The translations under genes and the position numbers were made by a program. From an uncultured Paracoccaceae bacterium (lineage in GTDB: Bacteria > Pseudomonadota > Alphaproteobacteria > Rhodobacterales > Rhodobacteraceae): DNA of 64,000 nt. Shown one piece after another: positions 16,530 to 25,599 of this stretch; the first letter of the stretch is position 1; each line of letters starts with the position of its first letter. The notes beneath the pieces are model-generated. The model saw only the letters and a list, made by a program, of their open reading frames with translations. It made no database searches and was not told the origin of the DNA. The stretch lies in contig CATOSB010000011.1 in assembly GCA_951812305.1 (NCBI GenBank), forward strand, positions 310,001-374,000, written 5' to 3'.

Positions 16530-18129
16530 GTAACTCCCAAGCACCCTGTCCGATAGGGTTGCGGGGTTTTGTTCCGTCAGAGCCGTGCGATGATCTGAGG
16601 TGGTGACAGGGTCAGGATTTCCAGGATGTTGAACCGGTGTTTTCTGGCCGTCGAGATGACGGACCTGATGTCGGCGAAGACCCGCGCGCCCTCGAGGGTG
16701 CGGAAGGTGCCCGAGATTTTCATGCGCAGCTTCATCATGCGCAGGTCCTGTTCGGCCTGATTGTTTGTGAATGGGACCGCGAAGTCGGCGATGAATCGCA
16801 AAACGTCATCGCGGTAGTCACGCAGGCGGAGGAGCAGGTTGTGGCCTGGCCGCCTGGCTTTTCGGCCGCGGGTGCCGGGGCTTTTGGCCAGCGGGGGCCG
16901 GCGTTCGTGGAAGGCGAGCCCCTTGGCGAGGATCGCCATGTATCTGGTGACTATACCCTGGCGAACCAGTTCCGGGAGTTCGGTCTCGCCTTGATCCTGA
17001 GCCGCGCATCTGAGCTGATTGGCGCTATGAAGCACTGCGCTCATCTCCGTCGCCCAAGGCTCTTTTTCGATCTCTTCGATGGCCTTGAGTTCGCGCAAGT
17101 GATGCGCCCCGCAGAGGGCGTGGGCGTCCACTCCGCTCATATGGGCGTAGTAGGGTTTCCAGTGATCATGAATGATCGTCCCGCCGGTCAGGAAGGTTGG
17201 AACAGCACCGCGTTTGGCGCTGATGCGGTAATGGGTGAAGGCGGTATCGCAGATCGTGTGCAGCCAGTGCAGCTTGCCGGCAACACGAAGTCCGGTCTCG
17301 TCCAGATGCCGAACGCCGCCTTCGGCAAGCCGGGCGAGAATGTGTTCAACCACGACACCCATCTTATTTGCCGCGCCGCGCGTCCAGTTGGTCACGCTGG
17401 CCGCGCACAAGCTGGTGGCCCCAAACAGGTCGCGCATAAGCTGGCAGACCCGATCCTCGGGTATCAGCTGCTGAACATTGCAATAGACCGCCACTGCCCG
17501 CATGCGCGTGCCATATTGCACATGCGCGGCCACGCCATCGGGAAAGCCAGCCGTCGTCGTGGCTCGACAATGGTCGCAACAATAAACCGCCGCCTGATGC
17601 TCGGTGACCTCCAGGCGTGGCGCAGGCAAGTCGAACACCTGACGCTTCTCGATCCCTTTCACCATCTCCGCCGTCAGGGCGCTCTGACAGGCGCTGCAAT
17701 GCGTCGCCTCATGCCGTTCGACAAAGTCGGGTGTTGACGTCTGGCGCAGGGTGTCGCCCCGGTGGCCAACTTGGCCGCCACTTTTCTTTCCGGATTTGCC
17801 ACGCAGGCTGCGCGGGGCTGGCTTCTTCAGGCCATCACTTGAAGGGGGCTTGCTGCTATTGCTGCTGTTCTTGGCCAACTGTCGGCGCAGGTCCGTGATC
17901 TCTTCCGCCATGCTCGCCAACGCAGCTTCAAGCTCAGCGATCCGACGCAGAGCCGTGGCGAGAAGTTGTTCAAGGGCGGCAACCTGATCCATCCCACCAC
18001 TGATTCAGAGAAATCAACCCGGCGCCACAGAATTCAGACAAGAAAGAAAAAAACACGCGCAAAATGGCAAATTCGACTCACCATAAAACTGACAATAACA
18101 CTCAAACGTGGGGGGTGCTTGGGAGTTAC
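16530..18129 (-). mobile_element. IS66-family (ISBst12-like) element, copy A
   Basis: 1,600 bp with ends GTAACTCCCAAGCACCC and the inverse, the GTAA terminus typical of IS66. The 8-bp flanks differ (CTTCAAAC left, CCTGAATC right), unlike copies B, C and D, so this copy marks a recombination junction: an IS110 fragment on one side and a repC tail on the other. The poly-A tract near the right end is seven A (as in copy D). Confidence 0.9.
16577..17992 (-). CDS. IS66-family transposase, copy A (471 aa)
   Basis: Single-ORF IS66 transposase of the ISBst12 type, without tnpA/tnpB helpers. N-terminal leucine-zipper-like coiled coil (LEQLLATALRRIAELEAALA), KNSSNSSKPPSSDGLKK linker, zinc-finger (CSACQ ... 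CCDHC), then the catalytic domain with HLDETGLRV (D), IHDHWKPYY (D) and NNQAEQDLRMMKLRMKISG (E). Codes Arg in HERRPPLAK, shared only with copy E among complete copies. Confidence 0.93.
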   Translation of the reverse strand: MDQVAALEQLLATALRRIAELEAALASMAEEITDLRRQLAKNSSNSSKPPSSDGLKKPAPRSLRGKSGKKSGGQVGHRGDTLRQTSTPDFVERHEATHCSACQSALTAEMVKGIEKRQVFDLPAPRLEVTEHQAAVYCCDHCRATTTAGFPDGVAAHVQYGTRMRAVAVYCNVQQLIPEDRVCQLMRDLFGATSLCAASVTNWTRGAANKMGVVVEHILARLAEGGVRHLDETGLRVAGKLHWLHTICDTAFTHYRISAKRGAVPTFLTGGTIIHDHWKPYYAHMSGVDAHALCGAHHLRELKAIEEIEKEPWATEMSAVLHSANQLRCAAQDQGETELPELVRQGIVTRYMAILAKGLAFHERRPPLAKSPGTRGRKARRPGHNLLLRLRDYRDDVLRFIADFAVPFTNNQAEQDLRMMKLRMKISGTFRTLEGARVFADIRSVISTARKHRFNILEILTLSPPQIIARL

Positions 18130-18669
18130 CCTGAATCAAACCTATATGAATCCTGTAACGCGGAAAAATCCGCGTCAATGCGGACGGCGGCTAACGCCGC
18201 CGACTGGAATTTAACAGGATCGCCCTCATACGAGGACGATCAAAGATGCCTTGAAAACAAGGCTGGCGGAGAGGGCAGCCCTGTCAACCCCGAACTTATC
18301 GATAAACTCACTCCGGAAAAAGTCAGGGATCTCGCATCCGAGGATGTCGCACTCTATCTTGATGCCGTCCAGGACTGGAACGATGCCCTGCCCTTCATCC
18401 TGCGCGAACTCGGTATCAATATCTCCGCATGGCTCGACGCCTGCGAGGGCATGGGTGAGGCCATCGCCTTCCTCACCCTCATTATCGTCGACCGCAACAG
18501 ATACCATCCCGTCACTCCCGTCCTCAACCCCGGAGGCGCCTTGCGCGCCTGTACCCGAAAGGCGCCAACCGGAGACCTCAACCTCACACGCGCCATCCTC
18601 GGCATATGGGAACGCGAAAGACAGGGACGACAGCCAAAAGGACCGGACAAGACGGTGAGGGCGACGTGA
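18130..18669 (+). pseudogene. repC: repABC plasmid replication protein RepC, C-terminal fragment
   Basis: Open frame from the IS66 end: linker (ESNLYESCNAEKSASMRTA), then the RepC C-terminal domain LTPEKVRDLASEDVALYLD, INISAWLDACEGMGEAIAF, VTPVLNPGGALRACTRKAPTG, LTRAILGIWERERQG. The N-terminal DNA-binding initiator domain is absent. The conserved NPGG-x-LR motif and the W-x-x-A-C stretch support RepC. A second RepC tail lies at 56340-56530, so at least two repABC replicons contributed. Confidence 0.75.
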
Positions 18670-18723
18670 TGGGCGCCCGCACGTGCGGCTGGTCGCAAGG
18701 GCACATCCGCTCAAGGGCTGGTC

Positions 18724-19053
18724 ATGAGGCTCAATGATATCCTGCGGTCCGCCGGGATTACACCGGAGGCCACAAAGCTCTATCGTCATACCGGTGGTCG
18801 GGCACAGGCCGAATGGGCGGCAGGAGCGGAGCGGTTCCTGAGCTATGCAACCTATCAGAACGCCGCCGCGCGGATCTTCACCGATCAGGTCACCCATTGT
18901 GCGCATTTCCTGGCGGAACAGGGCGGGTCCGGGCCCGTCGGCCTGTTCGTCGGGGTCAGCGCGGTCAGAGGGCCGACCCGCAGCTTCGACGAGGCGCACC
19001 CCGTGGACGGATATATCCCCGGGTCAGCTTATCCGATAACACGCTTACGGTAA
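18724..19053 (+). CDS. Hypothetical protein, resembles N-terminus of GIY-YIG-type proteins
   Basis: 109 aa beginning MRLNDILRSAGITPEATKLYRH. This opening (short helix, then LYRH) is seen at the start of some proteins with a C-terminal GIY-YIG nuclease domain; here the chain stops after VGLFVGVSAVRGPTRSFDE, without the GIY and YIG strands, so it is probably a truncated copy. Weak RBS (GGGCTGGTC). It lies between the repC tail and the exported protease-like gene. Confidence 0.4.
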   Translation: MRLNDILRSAGITPEATKLYRHTGGRAQAEWAAGAERFLSYATYQNAAARIFTDQVTHCAHFLAEQGGSGPVGLFVGVSAVRGPTRSFDEAHPVDGYIPGSAYPITRLR

Positions 19054-19109
19054 ATTTGAATAAGGAATATCGCTCGGACGGGGGCGGAAAGCATATGGAG
19101 GTTTGCGCA

Positions 19110-20189
19110 ATGATCGGACAGAAGCTGGCTTTTGCCGGGACGGTTTTGGCGATATCGGCAGGGTCTGCACTGGCCTGCAATGACATGGACATGAATGAAG
19201 CGATGGCACCTTTCGAAGGTGTCAGGAATGCCTGTGTCGAAAAGGTGGCGACAATATCGCCGGAGATGTTTCGTGTCTGGACCGGTCATCCTGAAACGTC
19301 CGGCAAAAAGATGGGTGCCCTGGACTTCCCCGGGGCCTGGGCTTCCCATACAAACGTGACAAACGTGGCCTGGTACACGGACCGGGACAACTCCATGTCC
19401 GATGCTGAGCCAGAGATTCAAAAATCCATGGCCGTGGTGCTCGGCGCTTATGGTGCTGTACTTCAAGGTATTCAAGTCTGCCCGGGAGTTTATCTCACCA
19501 CAGCACATGGAGCCTTACAAAATCCAATCACAACAGATAAAGAGCTAATGGTTAGCCCCGGAAAATTTCCTGCAAAAGTTATTGCTTACCCCATGAAGGT
19601 AGAAAATATGGTGGTCGCCAGGAAAGATGAAAACTATTATTCACCAAGATTGAGAAACCCCGGGCTTTGGAATGAAAGTCATCCTGAGCACTGGAATAGC
19701 GACTATGTTTTTATACGGGTTGACAAGCCTCTTGGACCCCACAACTTCATTAAAGTCATTTCCGCCTCGTCTGAAGACTTAAAAAGGCAGGAGGTTCATT
19801 TGTACCGCGGAAAATCAAGGTATAAAACACAGGGACGAGGGTTGAACTGGTCTAAGGATGAGGCCATTCCTGCACACCCTGATAAACTTTTAGAGTCCTT
19901 ATACCAATCCCCTCAAAAGGTGAATCAGGCGTGTAAATTCAATGGACAAAAAGGTTCTAAACTTTACCATAATTGCCCTACGGAACCCTCGGTGTCCGGT
20001 GCGCCCTATATCGCAAGAAGCCAAGGAAAGCCCTATGTGGTGGGGATGAATACTTTTGGAGTGAATGCAAATTTTAGCACAAGTGAGGCTGCAGGTGGCT
20101 CCTCCATGCTCAAAGCCTCGGAGTTTTGTAAAGACTATGAAAAGGCATGCGGAGAGCCTTGTGGCCAACCCGGGTTCAGGACCTATTGA
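19110..20189 (+). CDS. Exported trypsin-like serine protease homologue
   Basis: 359 aa starting MIGQKLAFAGTVLAISAGSALA, a clear signal peptide cut before CND; GGAGG sits 8 nt upstream of this ATG (19097-19101), which favours it over the ATG at 19095. A chymotrypsin-like triad can be read: GVYLTTAHGAL (His, like TAAHC), WNSDYVFIRVDKPLG (Asp) and EPSVSGAPYIARSQGKPYVVGMN (Ser, like GDSGSP), in the right order and spacing. Six or more cysteines suggest disulfides in the periplasm or outside. The gene is markedly AT-richer than its neighbours. A 70-bp piece of a paralogue is at 50440-50507. Substrate unknown; catalytic activity is not certain because the GDSG motif is altered. Confidence 0.6.
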   Translation: MIGQKLAFAGTVLAISAGSALACNDMDMNEAMAPFEGVRNACVEKVATISPEMFRVWTGHPETSGKKMGALDFPGAWASHTNVTNVAWYTDRDNSMSDAEPEIQKSMAVVLGAYGAVLQGIQVCPGVYLTTAHGALQNPITTDKELMVSPGKFPAKVIAYPMKVENMVVARKDENYYSPRLRNPGLWNESHPEHWNSDYVFIRVDKPLGPHNFIKVISASSEDLKRQEVHLYRGKSRYKTQGRGLNWSKDEAIPAHPDKLLESLYQSPQKVNQACKFNGQKGSKLYHNCPTEPSVSGAPYIARSQGKPYVVGMNTFGVNANFSTSEAAGGSSMLKASEFCKDYEKACGEPCGQPGFRTY

Positions 20190-20310
20190 ATCGAAGGAAC
20201 ACCTGGGCTATCGCGGCTGAGGGGCGCGGAGGAGCCCGTAAAGCGACATTAGCCCGTTGTCGCACTCGGGGACAGGGATAACGCATGAAATGGTAAAGTT
20301 TGCCAAATTA

Positions 20311-20505
20311 ACCTGAGTTCTGGATAAGCGCTATATCTGGTATTCGACCTGCCTGATTGTTTCCGGCACGGTTATGGGTCCCATTTTAACTTTGGTTTTC
20401 CCGAGCATATAGGCTGCGACACACGAGATGAGGTGTACGAATGCGTTGGCAGGCGATCTGTGTCGAGTGTGTTCCAGTCCCATGCTGGTTTTCAACTTAT
20501 CGAAC
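20311..20505 (-). pseudogene. IS982-family transposase, C-terminal fragment
   Basis: Identical in most positions to 62463-62656: CCTGAGTTCTGGATAAGCG end repeat, then codons for FDKLKTSMGLEHTRHRSPAN and the C-terminus TVPETIRQVEYQI. The match stops after ATCGAAC at 20505. Both copies are preceded by AATTA. A one-ended remnant. Confidence 0.85.
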
Positions 20506-20970
20506 TGCCGCGCGACAAACAAGATGAGAGTCCAGCGTCAATCAGGATGGGAACGCGGGAGTTGGGGCTCGTAGGGAGTACGTATGTCTTTTGTCATCCG
20601 CTGCCGCCTAACCGTTGTTGGTAGTTTCTGAGCGGAGCCCGTGAGGGCCTCGTCTCGGAAATCTGCCAAGTGGCGAACGCGGATGGGGGCGAGGCAATGT
20701 CATTCGACAGCAGTGGTGCGGCCCGCAGGCGTAGCCGAGGACACGGGGCTGTCTAATGGGGTTGCCCGAGGGGGAAGGCGGCGTCTTCCCCCTGATGCAG
20801 CGCGGTGGCGTTCGGCTTGCCCGAACCCCAAGCTGCCGGGATCAGTGTCGGATCCAGTGGATCCGGCCGCAGACCCCTAAGGTGCTGAAAAGGAGAGATG
20901 ATTCAGTTCTGCCGAGCCCCGAGCTACACTGGTGCCATCAAATTGGGCACCAAAATGAGGAGGTTGAGGA
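20506..20970 (+). ncRNA. Non-coding 5' region of IS110, candidate bridge RNA locus
   Basis: No gene is visible in these 465 bp. The last ~330 bp belong to the IS110 element: G/C-rich, with several possible hairpins (for example GGGGGAAGGCGGCGTCTTCCCCC at 20768-20791, and GATCCAGTGGATC near 20852-20864). In IS110-group elements the left non-coding end encodes the bridge RNA that pairs with target and donor. Whether this element is IS110-type (5' RNA) or IS1111-type (3' RNA) is not settled; a 230-bp 3' region also exists. The assignment is inference. Confidence 0.35.
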
Positions 20971-22104
20971 ATGGAGCAGAAATTATTTGTCGGTTTGGAC
21001 GTTCACAAACGAAACGTTTCGGTTGGACTGGCGGAAGATGGGCGCACCGGCGAGGTGCGCTTTCTTGGGGACATTGAGAACACGCCGGTTGCGGTGGAAA
21101 CCTTGCTGCGGCGATTGTCGCAACGTGATCGCGTATTGGACTTCTGCTATGAGGCCGGTCCCTGCGGCTATGGCATCTATCGGCAGATCACGGGCGCAGG
21201 GCATGAGTGCAGTGTCATCGCACCGACCAAAATCGCGATAGCACCAGGCGACAGGGTCAAAACGGATCGCCGTGATGCGCAACGACTGGCCGTCTTGCAC
21301 AGGGCGGGCGAACTGACGCCAGTTTGGGTGCCAGACAACCGCCATGAGGCCATGCGCGATCTGATCCGGGCCAGGATGGATGCCGTCAAGCAGGTGACCA
21401 CATCGCGCCATCAGCTCAGCTCATTCCTTTTGCGGCACGGTCGGAGCTATCCTCCCAACCGCAAGCCCTGGACTAAAATCCACAGCCGATGGCTGGGGAC
21501 CCAAAGCTTTGACGAACCTGCGCAACAAATTGTGTTCCAGGATTATGTCCAAACGGTCTGGACCACCGCGGAACGCCGCGACAACATGGTGAAGAGGATA
21601 GAAGAGCTGGTGCCTGACTGGTCACTTTGCGAGTTTGTCTATGCGCTCCGATGCTTCCGGGGCCTCGACCTCGTCTCGGCAGCGACGCTCGCAGCCAGCA
21701 TCGGCGATATCACCCGGTTCGACAAACCTCGTCAGCTGATGAGCTATCTCGGGCTGACGCCGTCTGAATACTCGAGTGGTGGCACCATCCGCCGCGGCGG
21801 CATCACCAAAACTGGGAACCGTGAAGCTCGGAGGATGTTGATCGAAGCGGCTTGGTCCTATCGGTTCCCGGCAAAGGTCGCTCAGCACAAGGCACGGGTT
21901 CTTGAAACCCAGCCCAAGTGCGTTCGCGACCTGGCTTGGAAAACACAGGAACGGCTGTGCAAGCGATACCGATCGCTTCAGGCCCGTGGAAAGAAATCGA
22001 CAGTTATTGTTGCCGCCATCGCGCGCGAACTCGCCGGGTTCGTCTGGGCCTTGGGGCAAGAGATGCAGCCCAGCTCTGGCCAGGCTGCGGGTCAGGCCGG
22101 GTGA
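20971..22104 (+). CDS. IS110-family transposase (377 aa)
   Basis: Full-length DEDD/serine recombinase guided by an RNA in this family. RuvC-like N-terminus: FVGLDVHKRNVSVGL (D), DFCYEAGPCGYGIYRQI (E), VKTDRRDAQRLA (D-D); coiled-coil middle; C-terminal Transposase_20 domain with RCFRGLDLVSAATLAASIG, LGLTPSEYSSGGTIRRGG and KTGNREARRMLIEAAW. ATG preceded by GAGGTTGAGG. No disruption of the gene; its 3' non-coding region carries an IS4 insertion. Confidence 0.93.
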   Translation: MEQKLFVGLDVHKRNVSVGLAEDGRTGEVRFLGDIENTPVAVETLLRRLSQRDRVLDFCYEAGPCGYGIYRQITGAGHECSVIAPTKIAIAPGDRVKTDRRDAQRLAVLHRAGELTPVWVPDNRHEAMRDLIRARMDAVKQVTTSRHQLSSFLLRHGRSYPPNRKPWTKIHSRWLGTQSFDEPAQQIVFQDYVQTVWTTAERRDNMVKRIEELVPDWSLCEFVYALRCFRGLDLVSAATLAASIGDITRFDKPRQLMSYLGLTPSEYSSGGTIRRGGITKTGNREARRMLIEAAWSYRFPAKVAQHKARVLETQPKCVRDLAWKTQERLCKRYRSLQARGKKSTVIVAAIARELAGFVWALGQEMQPSSGQAAGQAG

Positions 22105-22338
22105 AACCTGCGGTTAAGGCAACTCTCGCTTCGCCCTTTGGGCAGGATCTGCCGACGCCCGCGAGGGAGTAAAGAGAAAGGCCTGCGACGTAGCACGTTC
22201 ATGCGGTTCCAATCCGCGAATGCAAGACTGATAGACCGTCGCCATCCGAATGGCTCATCCGACCTGACCCACCCAATCTTATGGCAGACTTCCCTCCATC
22301 GGCAAGGTGGAGCAATCTCCCCTGCGCAACTGGTGTTG
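22105..22338 (+). other. 3' non-coding part of the IS110 element
   Basis: No gene. The sequence continues beyond the IS4 insertion at 23529 (ACTGGTGTTGACAAAAGACATGC), consistent with the element end near 23570. Contains a possible hairpin TTTGGGCAGGATCTGCCGA near 22138. Confidence 0.5.
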
Positions 22339-23528
22339 CTTACCACCCTTCAATTTAGCCAGACATCCCAGAGCTTGGGGATTTTGGCATAACCTGCGAG
22401 GCATCGTCGGATAGCACGAAGGCCTGTCTTGAAGAGAGAGCATAAGGACCTTCGGGCTTTTCGAATCCCCTTTTTTCGCCGCGTATTGCGACGTGGTGCT
22501 CTTCGTTTGCTCCGGTTGAAACAGCCCAGTACATGGCGATTGCCAGCACCAAAATGAGGCGGGCCAATCGATCCGGCTTTTTGATCTGGCTTTGAGTAAT
22601 TTCAAAGCCCCGGGTTTTGAAGTCGGAGAACATGGCTTCAATTCCCCAACGCATTCCATAATCGAGCACCTTGTACTCGGACGGTGCTGCATTCATGGCA
22701 ATAATCCAAGGCTCTTTGTGCCCCTCCTCGTGAAGCACTCCAATGTTGCTAAAGACGCCCGTTCCGTAAAGCTCAGCGTTTACAAGCCCTTCGGGCATCA
22801 GTTGGGCAATTTCGCGCGTCATCATCTCGCCACCCTGATGTTGCAGTGTGATATTTCCCTTCATGCGCAGCCGGTAGTCCCATCCAGCCTCCTGGCACCA
22901 TGCGACCAATCGGGCGGTTCCATAAAACCGATCTCCCGCCAGCAACACACGCGCATCCGCCGGGAGCCATGGGCGGACTGCTTCCAAAAGCTCATGTTGC
23001 ACGCGCCATCCAATCGGCCCTTTGGTCTGGCGTACACGCCAGGCGACCGGGAGGGCCCGATCCCGCATCCGCACCGATAACATCAAAACCTCATGCCCTT
23101 CGTTGAGCTTGCTTTGATCAAGGGCCACCACAATCGTTTCTCCGGCCTCACACTGGCGGCGGAAAATTTCACCAACATAGGCCTGCATGATCTCATCAGT
23201 ATCGATGTGAGGATTGCCCAGAACCCGCGAAATGTATTGATAGCGGTGGTCCACAGAGCCGATATCGCGGGGCAGAGCAGCCGCATTTTCCATCAGATTG
23301 ACGCTGCGCGTGTTCAAAATCACGCTTGCTATGATGCACAATCCCTCCCGGCGCGACTTGTGATACCCGAGCAAGCGGTCCTGAAAATCCGCCTCAACCT
23401 TCGAATAAAGCTCTGAAAAACAAACATTTCCCAACAAACCAGCCTCCAATATCAGCAGTGGAGACTCCTTGAATCACACAGATCAGACAAACGTCAAATC
23501 AGATCCGGAAATTTTGAAGGGTGGTAAG
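22339..23528 (-). mobile_element. IS4-family insertion sequence, copy 1
   Basis: 1,190 bp with 15-bp inverted repeats CTTACCACCCTTCAA / TTGAAGGGTGGTAAG and a perfect 10-bp target duplication ACTGGTGTTG (22329-22338 and 23529-23538). A clean, recent insertion into the IS110 3' region. A second copy, one base shorter, is at 48082. Confidence 0.93.
22355..23449 (-). CDS. IS4-family transposase, copy 1 (364 aa)
   Basis: DDE transposase filling the IS: IVVALDQSKLNEGHEVLML (D), DARVLLAGDRFYGTARLVAW (D), YGMRWGIEAMFSDFKTRGFEI (E, in the YREK-like position). The start is a TTG with AAGGAGTC about 20 nt upstream; other starts are possible. Intact, whereas the 48082 copy has a frameshift at DRFYG. Confidence 0.9.
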   Translation of the reverse strand: MEAGLLGNVCFSELYSKVEADFQDRLLGYHKSRREGLCIIASVILNTRSVNLMENAAALPRDIGSVDHRYQYISRVLGNPHIDTDEIMQAYVGEIFRRQCEAGETIVVALDQSKLNEGHEVLMLSVRMRDRALPVAWRVRQTKGPIGWRVQHELLEAVRPWLPADARVLLAGDRFYGTARLVAWCQEAGWDYRLRMKGNITLQHQGGEMMTREIAQLMPEGLVNAELYGTGVFSNIGVLHEEGHKEPWIIAMNAAPSEYKVLDYGMRWGIEAMFSDFKTRGFEITQSQIKKPDRLARLILVLAIAMYWAVSTGANEEHHVAIRGEKRGFEKPEGPYALSSRQAFVLSDDASQVMPKSPSSGMSG

Positions 23529-23664
23529 ACTGGTGTTGACAAAAGACATGCAAGGGCGTAGCCCGACTGGAGAGGTCCAACTCCCGCGTTTTGCCCCAAT
23601 TGGGCGGGTCTGACGGTCGTGGCCGGCTCGGATATGAAGAGATTTTCTGCCAGGAGGATCGTTC

Positions 23665-25185
23665 ATGCCGGGCCGCCATGTCACCGACCAACAGATGAGG
23701 CTCTTCATGACGCTCAGACAGACCCACACCGTCCCCGTGGCCGCCGCCAGGGCGGGCATCAGCCAATCCACGGGCTATCGGCTGCAAGCCGACCCAACTT
23801 TACCATCACAGAAGAAGAAGTCGCGCGGCCGGCGTCGTCCTGATCCGCTGGCCGATATTTTCGACACTGTGGTTGTGCCGATGTTGCAGACGTCGCCGGG
23901 CATCCGGCCTGTGGCGGTTTACGAAGAGGTTATGCGCCGACATCCGGAGCCTGGCACCGGCATTCGCCGCACTCTGGAGCGGCGGATACGGGCCTGGAAC
24001 GCTGAGCATGGTCCCGAACAGGAGGTGATGTTTCGGCAGGTCCATGAACCGGGCAAGATGGGCCTGTCGGATTTTACCGCCATGGGCAAATTGGGGGTGA
24101 CCATCGCTGGTGAGCCGCTGGATCATCGCCTGTATCACTTCCGGCTTGCCTATAGCGGGTTCCAGCACGCCCATGTGGTTCTGGGTGGCGAGAGCTATGT
24201 GGCACTGGCCGAGGGATTGCAGAATGCCCTCTGGACGCTCGGAGGCGCTCCTCACGACCATCGCACCGACAGCCTGCCGGCGGCCTTCAAAAACCTGAAC
24301 CAGGCCGCCAAAGACGACCTTACCGACCGTTTTGATGCCCTGTGTCAGCACTACGGCATGACGCCGACACGCAATAACAAGGGCGTCGCGCATGAGAACG
24401 GTTCCATCGAGAGCCCCAATGGGCATCTGAAGCGCACCATCGAGGACGCGCTGATCATGCGAGGCTCGCGCGACTTTGAGGATCTCGTCACCTACCGTCG
24501 CTTCATCGATGAGATCGTAGGCCGGATCAATGCGCGCAATGCCAGGCGCATCGACGCCGAACGCATGAGCCTCAAGCCGCTGCCGGCGCGGCGGACCACA
24601 GATTATGAGGAGGTTACGCTGCGCGTCACGTCCTCCGGGGGCTTCACCTTGCGCAAGGTGTTCTACACTGTGCCGTCGCGGTTGATCGGACATCGTCTGC
24701 GGATCCGGCTCTACGACGATCGCCTCGAGTTGTTTTTGGGGGGCACGCCTCTGATGACACTGCAGCGGGGGCGTGCATTCCGTGACGGCAGTCATGGTCA
24801 CGTGGTCAACTACCACCATGTGATCCATTCGTTGCGTAAAAAGCCCATGGCACTGATGGGGCTGGTCTACCGGGATCGGCTCTTTCCGCGCCGGGCGTTC
24901 CGCGACATGTTCACATTCCTGCTGGAGCAGACCAGTGAGAAGGCGGCGTGCCGCATGGCTGTCGATCTTCTGGCACTTGCCCATGATCGGGGCTGCGAGG
25001 CTGAATTGGCAGCGCAGCTTGAGGAGGACCTCTCCCGGAAGCGCCCGCCTGACATGGCGGCTCTACACGCGCTGTTCAGCCCGTCAGAAGACGCGCTCCC
25101 GGACGTCGAGGTACAACTCGCCGATCTCTCATCCTGCAACCGGTTGCTCTGCAATGCGGTATCCGCTCAGGAGGTGACAGCATGA
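23665..25185 (+). CDS. istA: IS21-family transposase IstA (506 aa)
   Basis: Full-length IstA: N-terminal helix-turn-helix (QMRLFMTLRQTHTVPVAAARAGISQSTGYRL), then the catalytic core with MGLSDFTAMGKLGV (D), HDHRTDSLPAAF (D) and NKGVAHENGSIESPNGHLK (E), and the C-terminal beta domain (RKVFYTVPSRLIGHRLRIRLY). ATG preceded by CAGGAGG. It overlaps istB by ATGA. Intact, but its helper istB is a chimera, so the element should be unable to move by itself. Confidence 0.93.
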   Translation: MPGRHVTDQQMRLFMTLRQTHTVPVAAARAGISQSTGYRLQADPTLPSQKKKSRGRRRPDPLADIFDTVVVPMLQTSPGIRPVAVYEEVMRRHPEPGTGIRRTLERRIRAWNAEHGPEQEVMFRQVHEPGKMGLSDFTAMGKLGVTIAGEPLDHRLYHFRLAYSGFQHAHVVLGGESYVALAEGLQNALWTLGGAPHDHRTDSLPAAFKNLNQAAKDDLTDRFDALCQHYGMTPTRNNKGVAHENGSIESPNGHLKRTIEDALIMRGSRDFEDLVTYRRFIDEIVGRINARNARRIDAERMSLKPLPARRTTDYEEVTLRVTSSGGFTLRKVFYTVPSRLIGHRLRIRLYDDRLELFLGGTPLMTLQRGRAFRDGSHGHVVNYHHVIHSLRKKPMALMGLVYRDRLFPRRAFRDMFTFLLEQTSEKAACRMAVDLLALAHDRGCEAELAAQLEEDLSRKRPPDMAALHALFSPSEDALPDVEVQLADLSSCNRLLCNAVSAQEVTA

Positions 25186-25544
25186 CATCGCCCCGGACAG
25201 ATACCGCGCGTCTGACACTGGCTCTGAGCGAGTTGCGCTTGCCTGCCATCAAAGCCCTCTGGCCCCGCTTCGCAGAACAGGCCGACAAGGAAGGCTGGCC
25301 TGCCGCCCGACTGCTCGGCACACTGGTCGAACATGAGTTGGCCGAGCGCCACCGTCGCCGCATCGAGCGACATCTGGCGCAGGCAAGGCTGTTGCCGGGA
25401 AAGATCTCGGGCACCTTCCGCACCCTCGAGGGCGCGCGGGTCTTCGCCGACATCAGGTCCGTCATCTCGACGGCCAGAAAACACCGGTTCAACATCCTGG
25501 AAATCCTGACCCTGTCACCACCTCAGATCATCGCACGGCTCTGA
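25182..25544 (+). pseudogene. IstB N-terminus fused in frame to the IS66 transposase C-terminus
   Basis: A 120-aa chimera. Residues 1 to about 73 are IstB (MTSPRTDTARLTLALSELRL ... HLAQARLLPGK) and the rest is exactly the last 47 residues of the IS66 transposase (ISGTFRTLEGARVFADIRSV onwards). The switch is at GGAAAGATCTCGGG (25398-25411), where istB GGGAAA meets IS66 GAAAATC, a few bases of shared sequence. IstB loses its whole ATPase domain. Created by deletion or recombination between istB and an older IS66 copy. Confidence 0.9.
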
Positions 25545-25591
25545 CGGAACAAAACCCCGCAACCCTATCGGACAGGGTGCTTGGGAGTTAC
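25402..25591 (+). mobile_element. IS66 3'-end fragment (older copy, abuts copy B)
   Basis: The last 190 bp of the IS66 element, ending GGGAGTTAC at 25591. It is followed by GATAAAAC and then directly by complete copy B in the same orientation, a head-to-tail pair. Confidence 0.92.
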
Positions 25592-25599
25592 GATAAAAC

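Noticed and set aside
16637..17737. A 366-aa open frame on the opposite strand of the IS66 transposase, present in every copy
   Set aside because: It is an antisense shadow kept open by GC-rich codon bias; its sequence shows no family features, and its conservation is explained by the identity of the copies.
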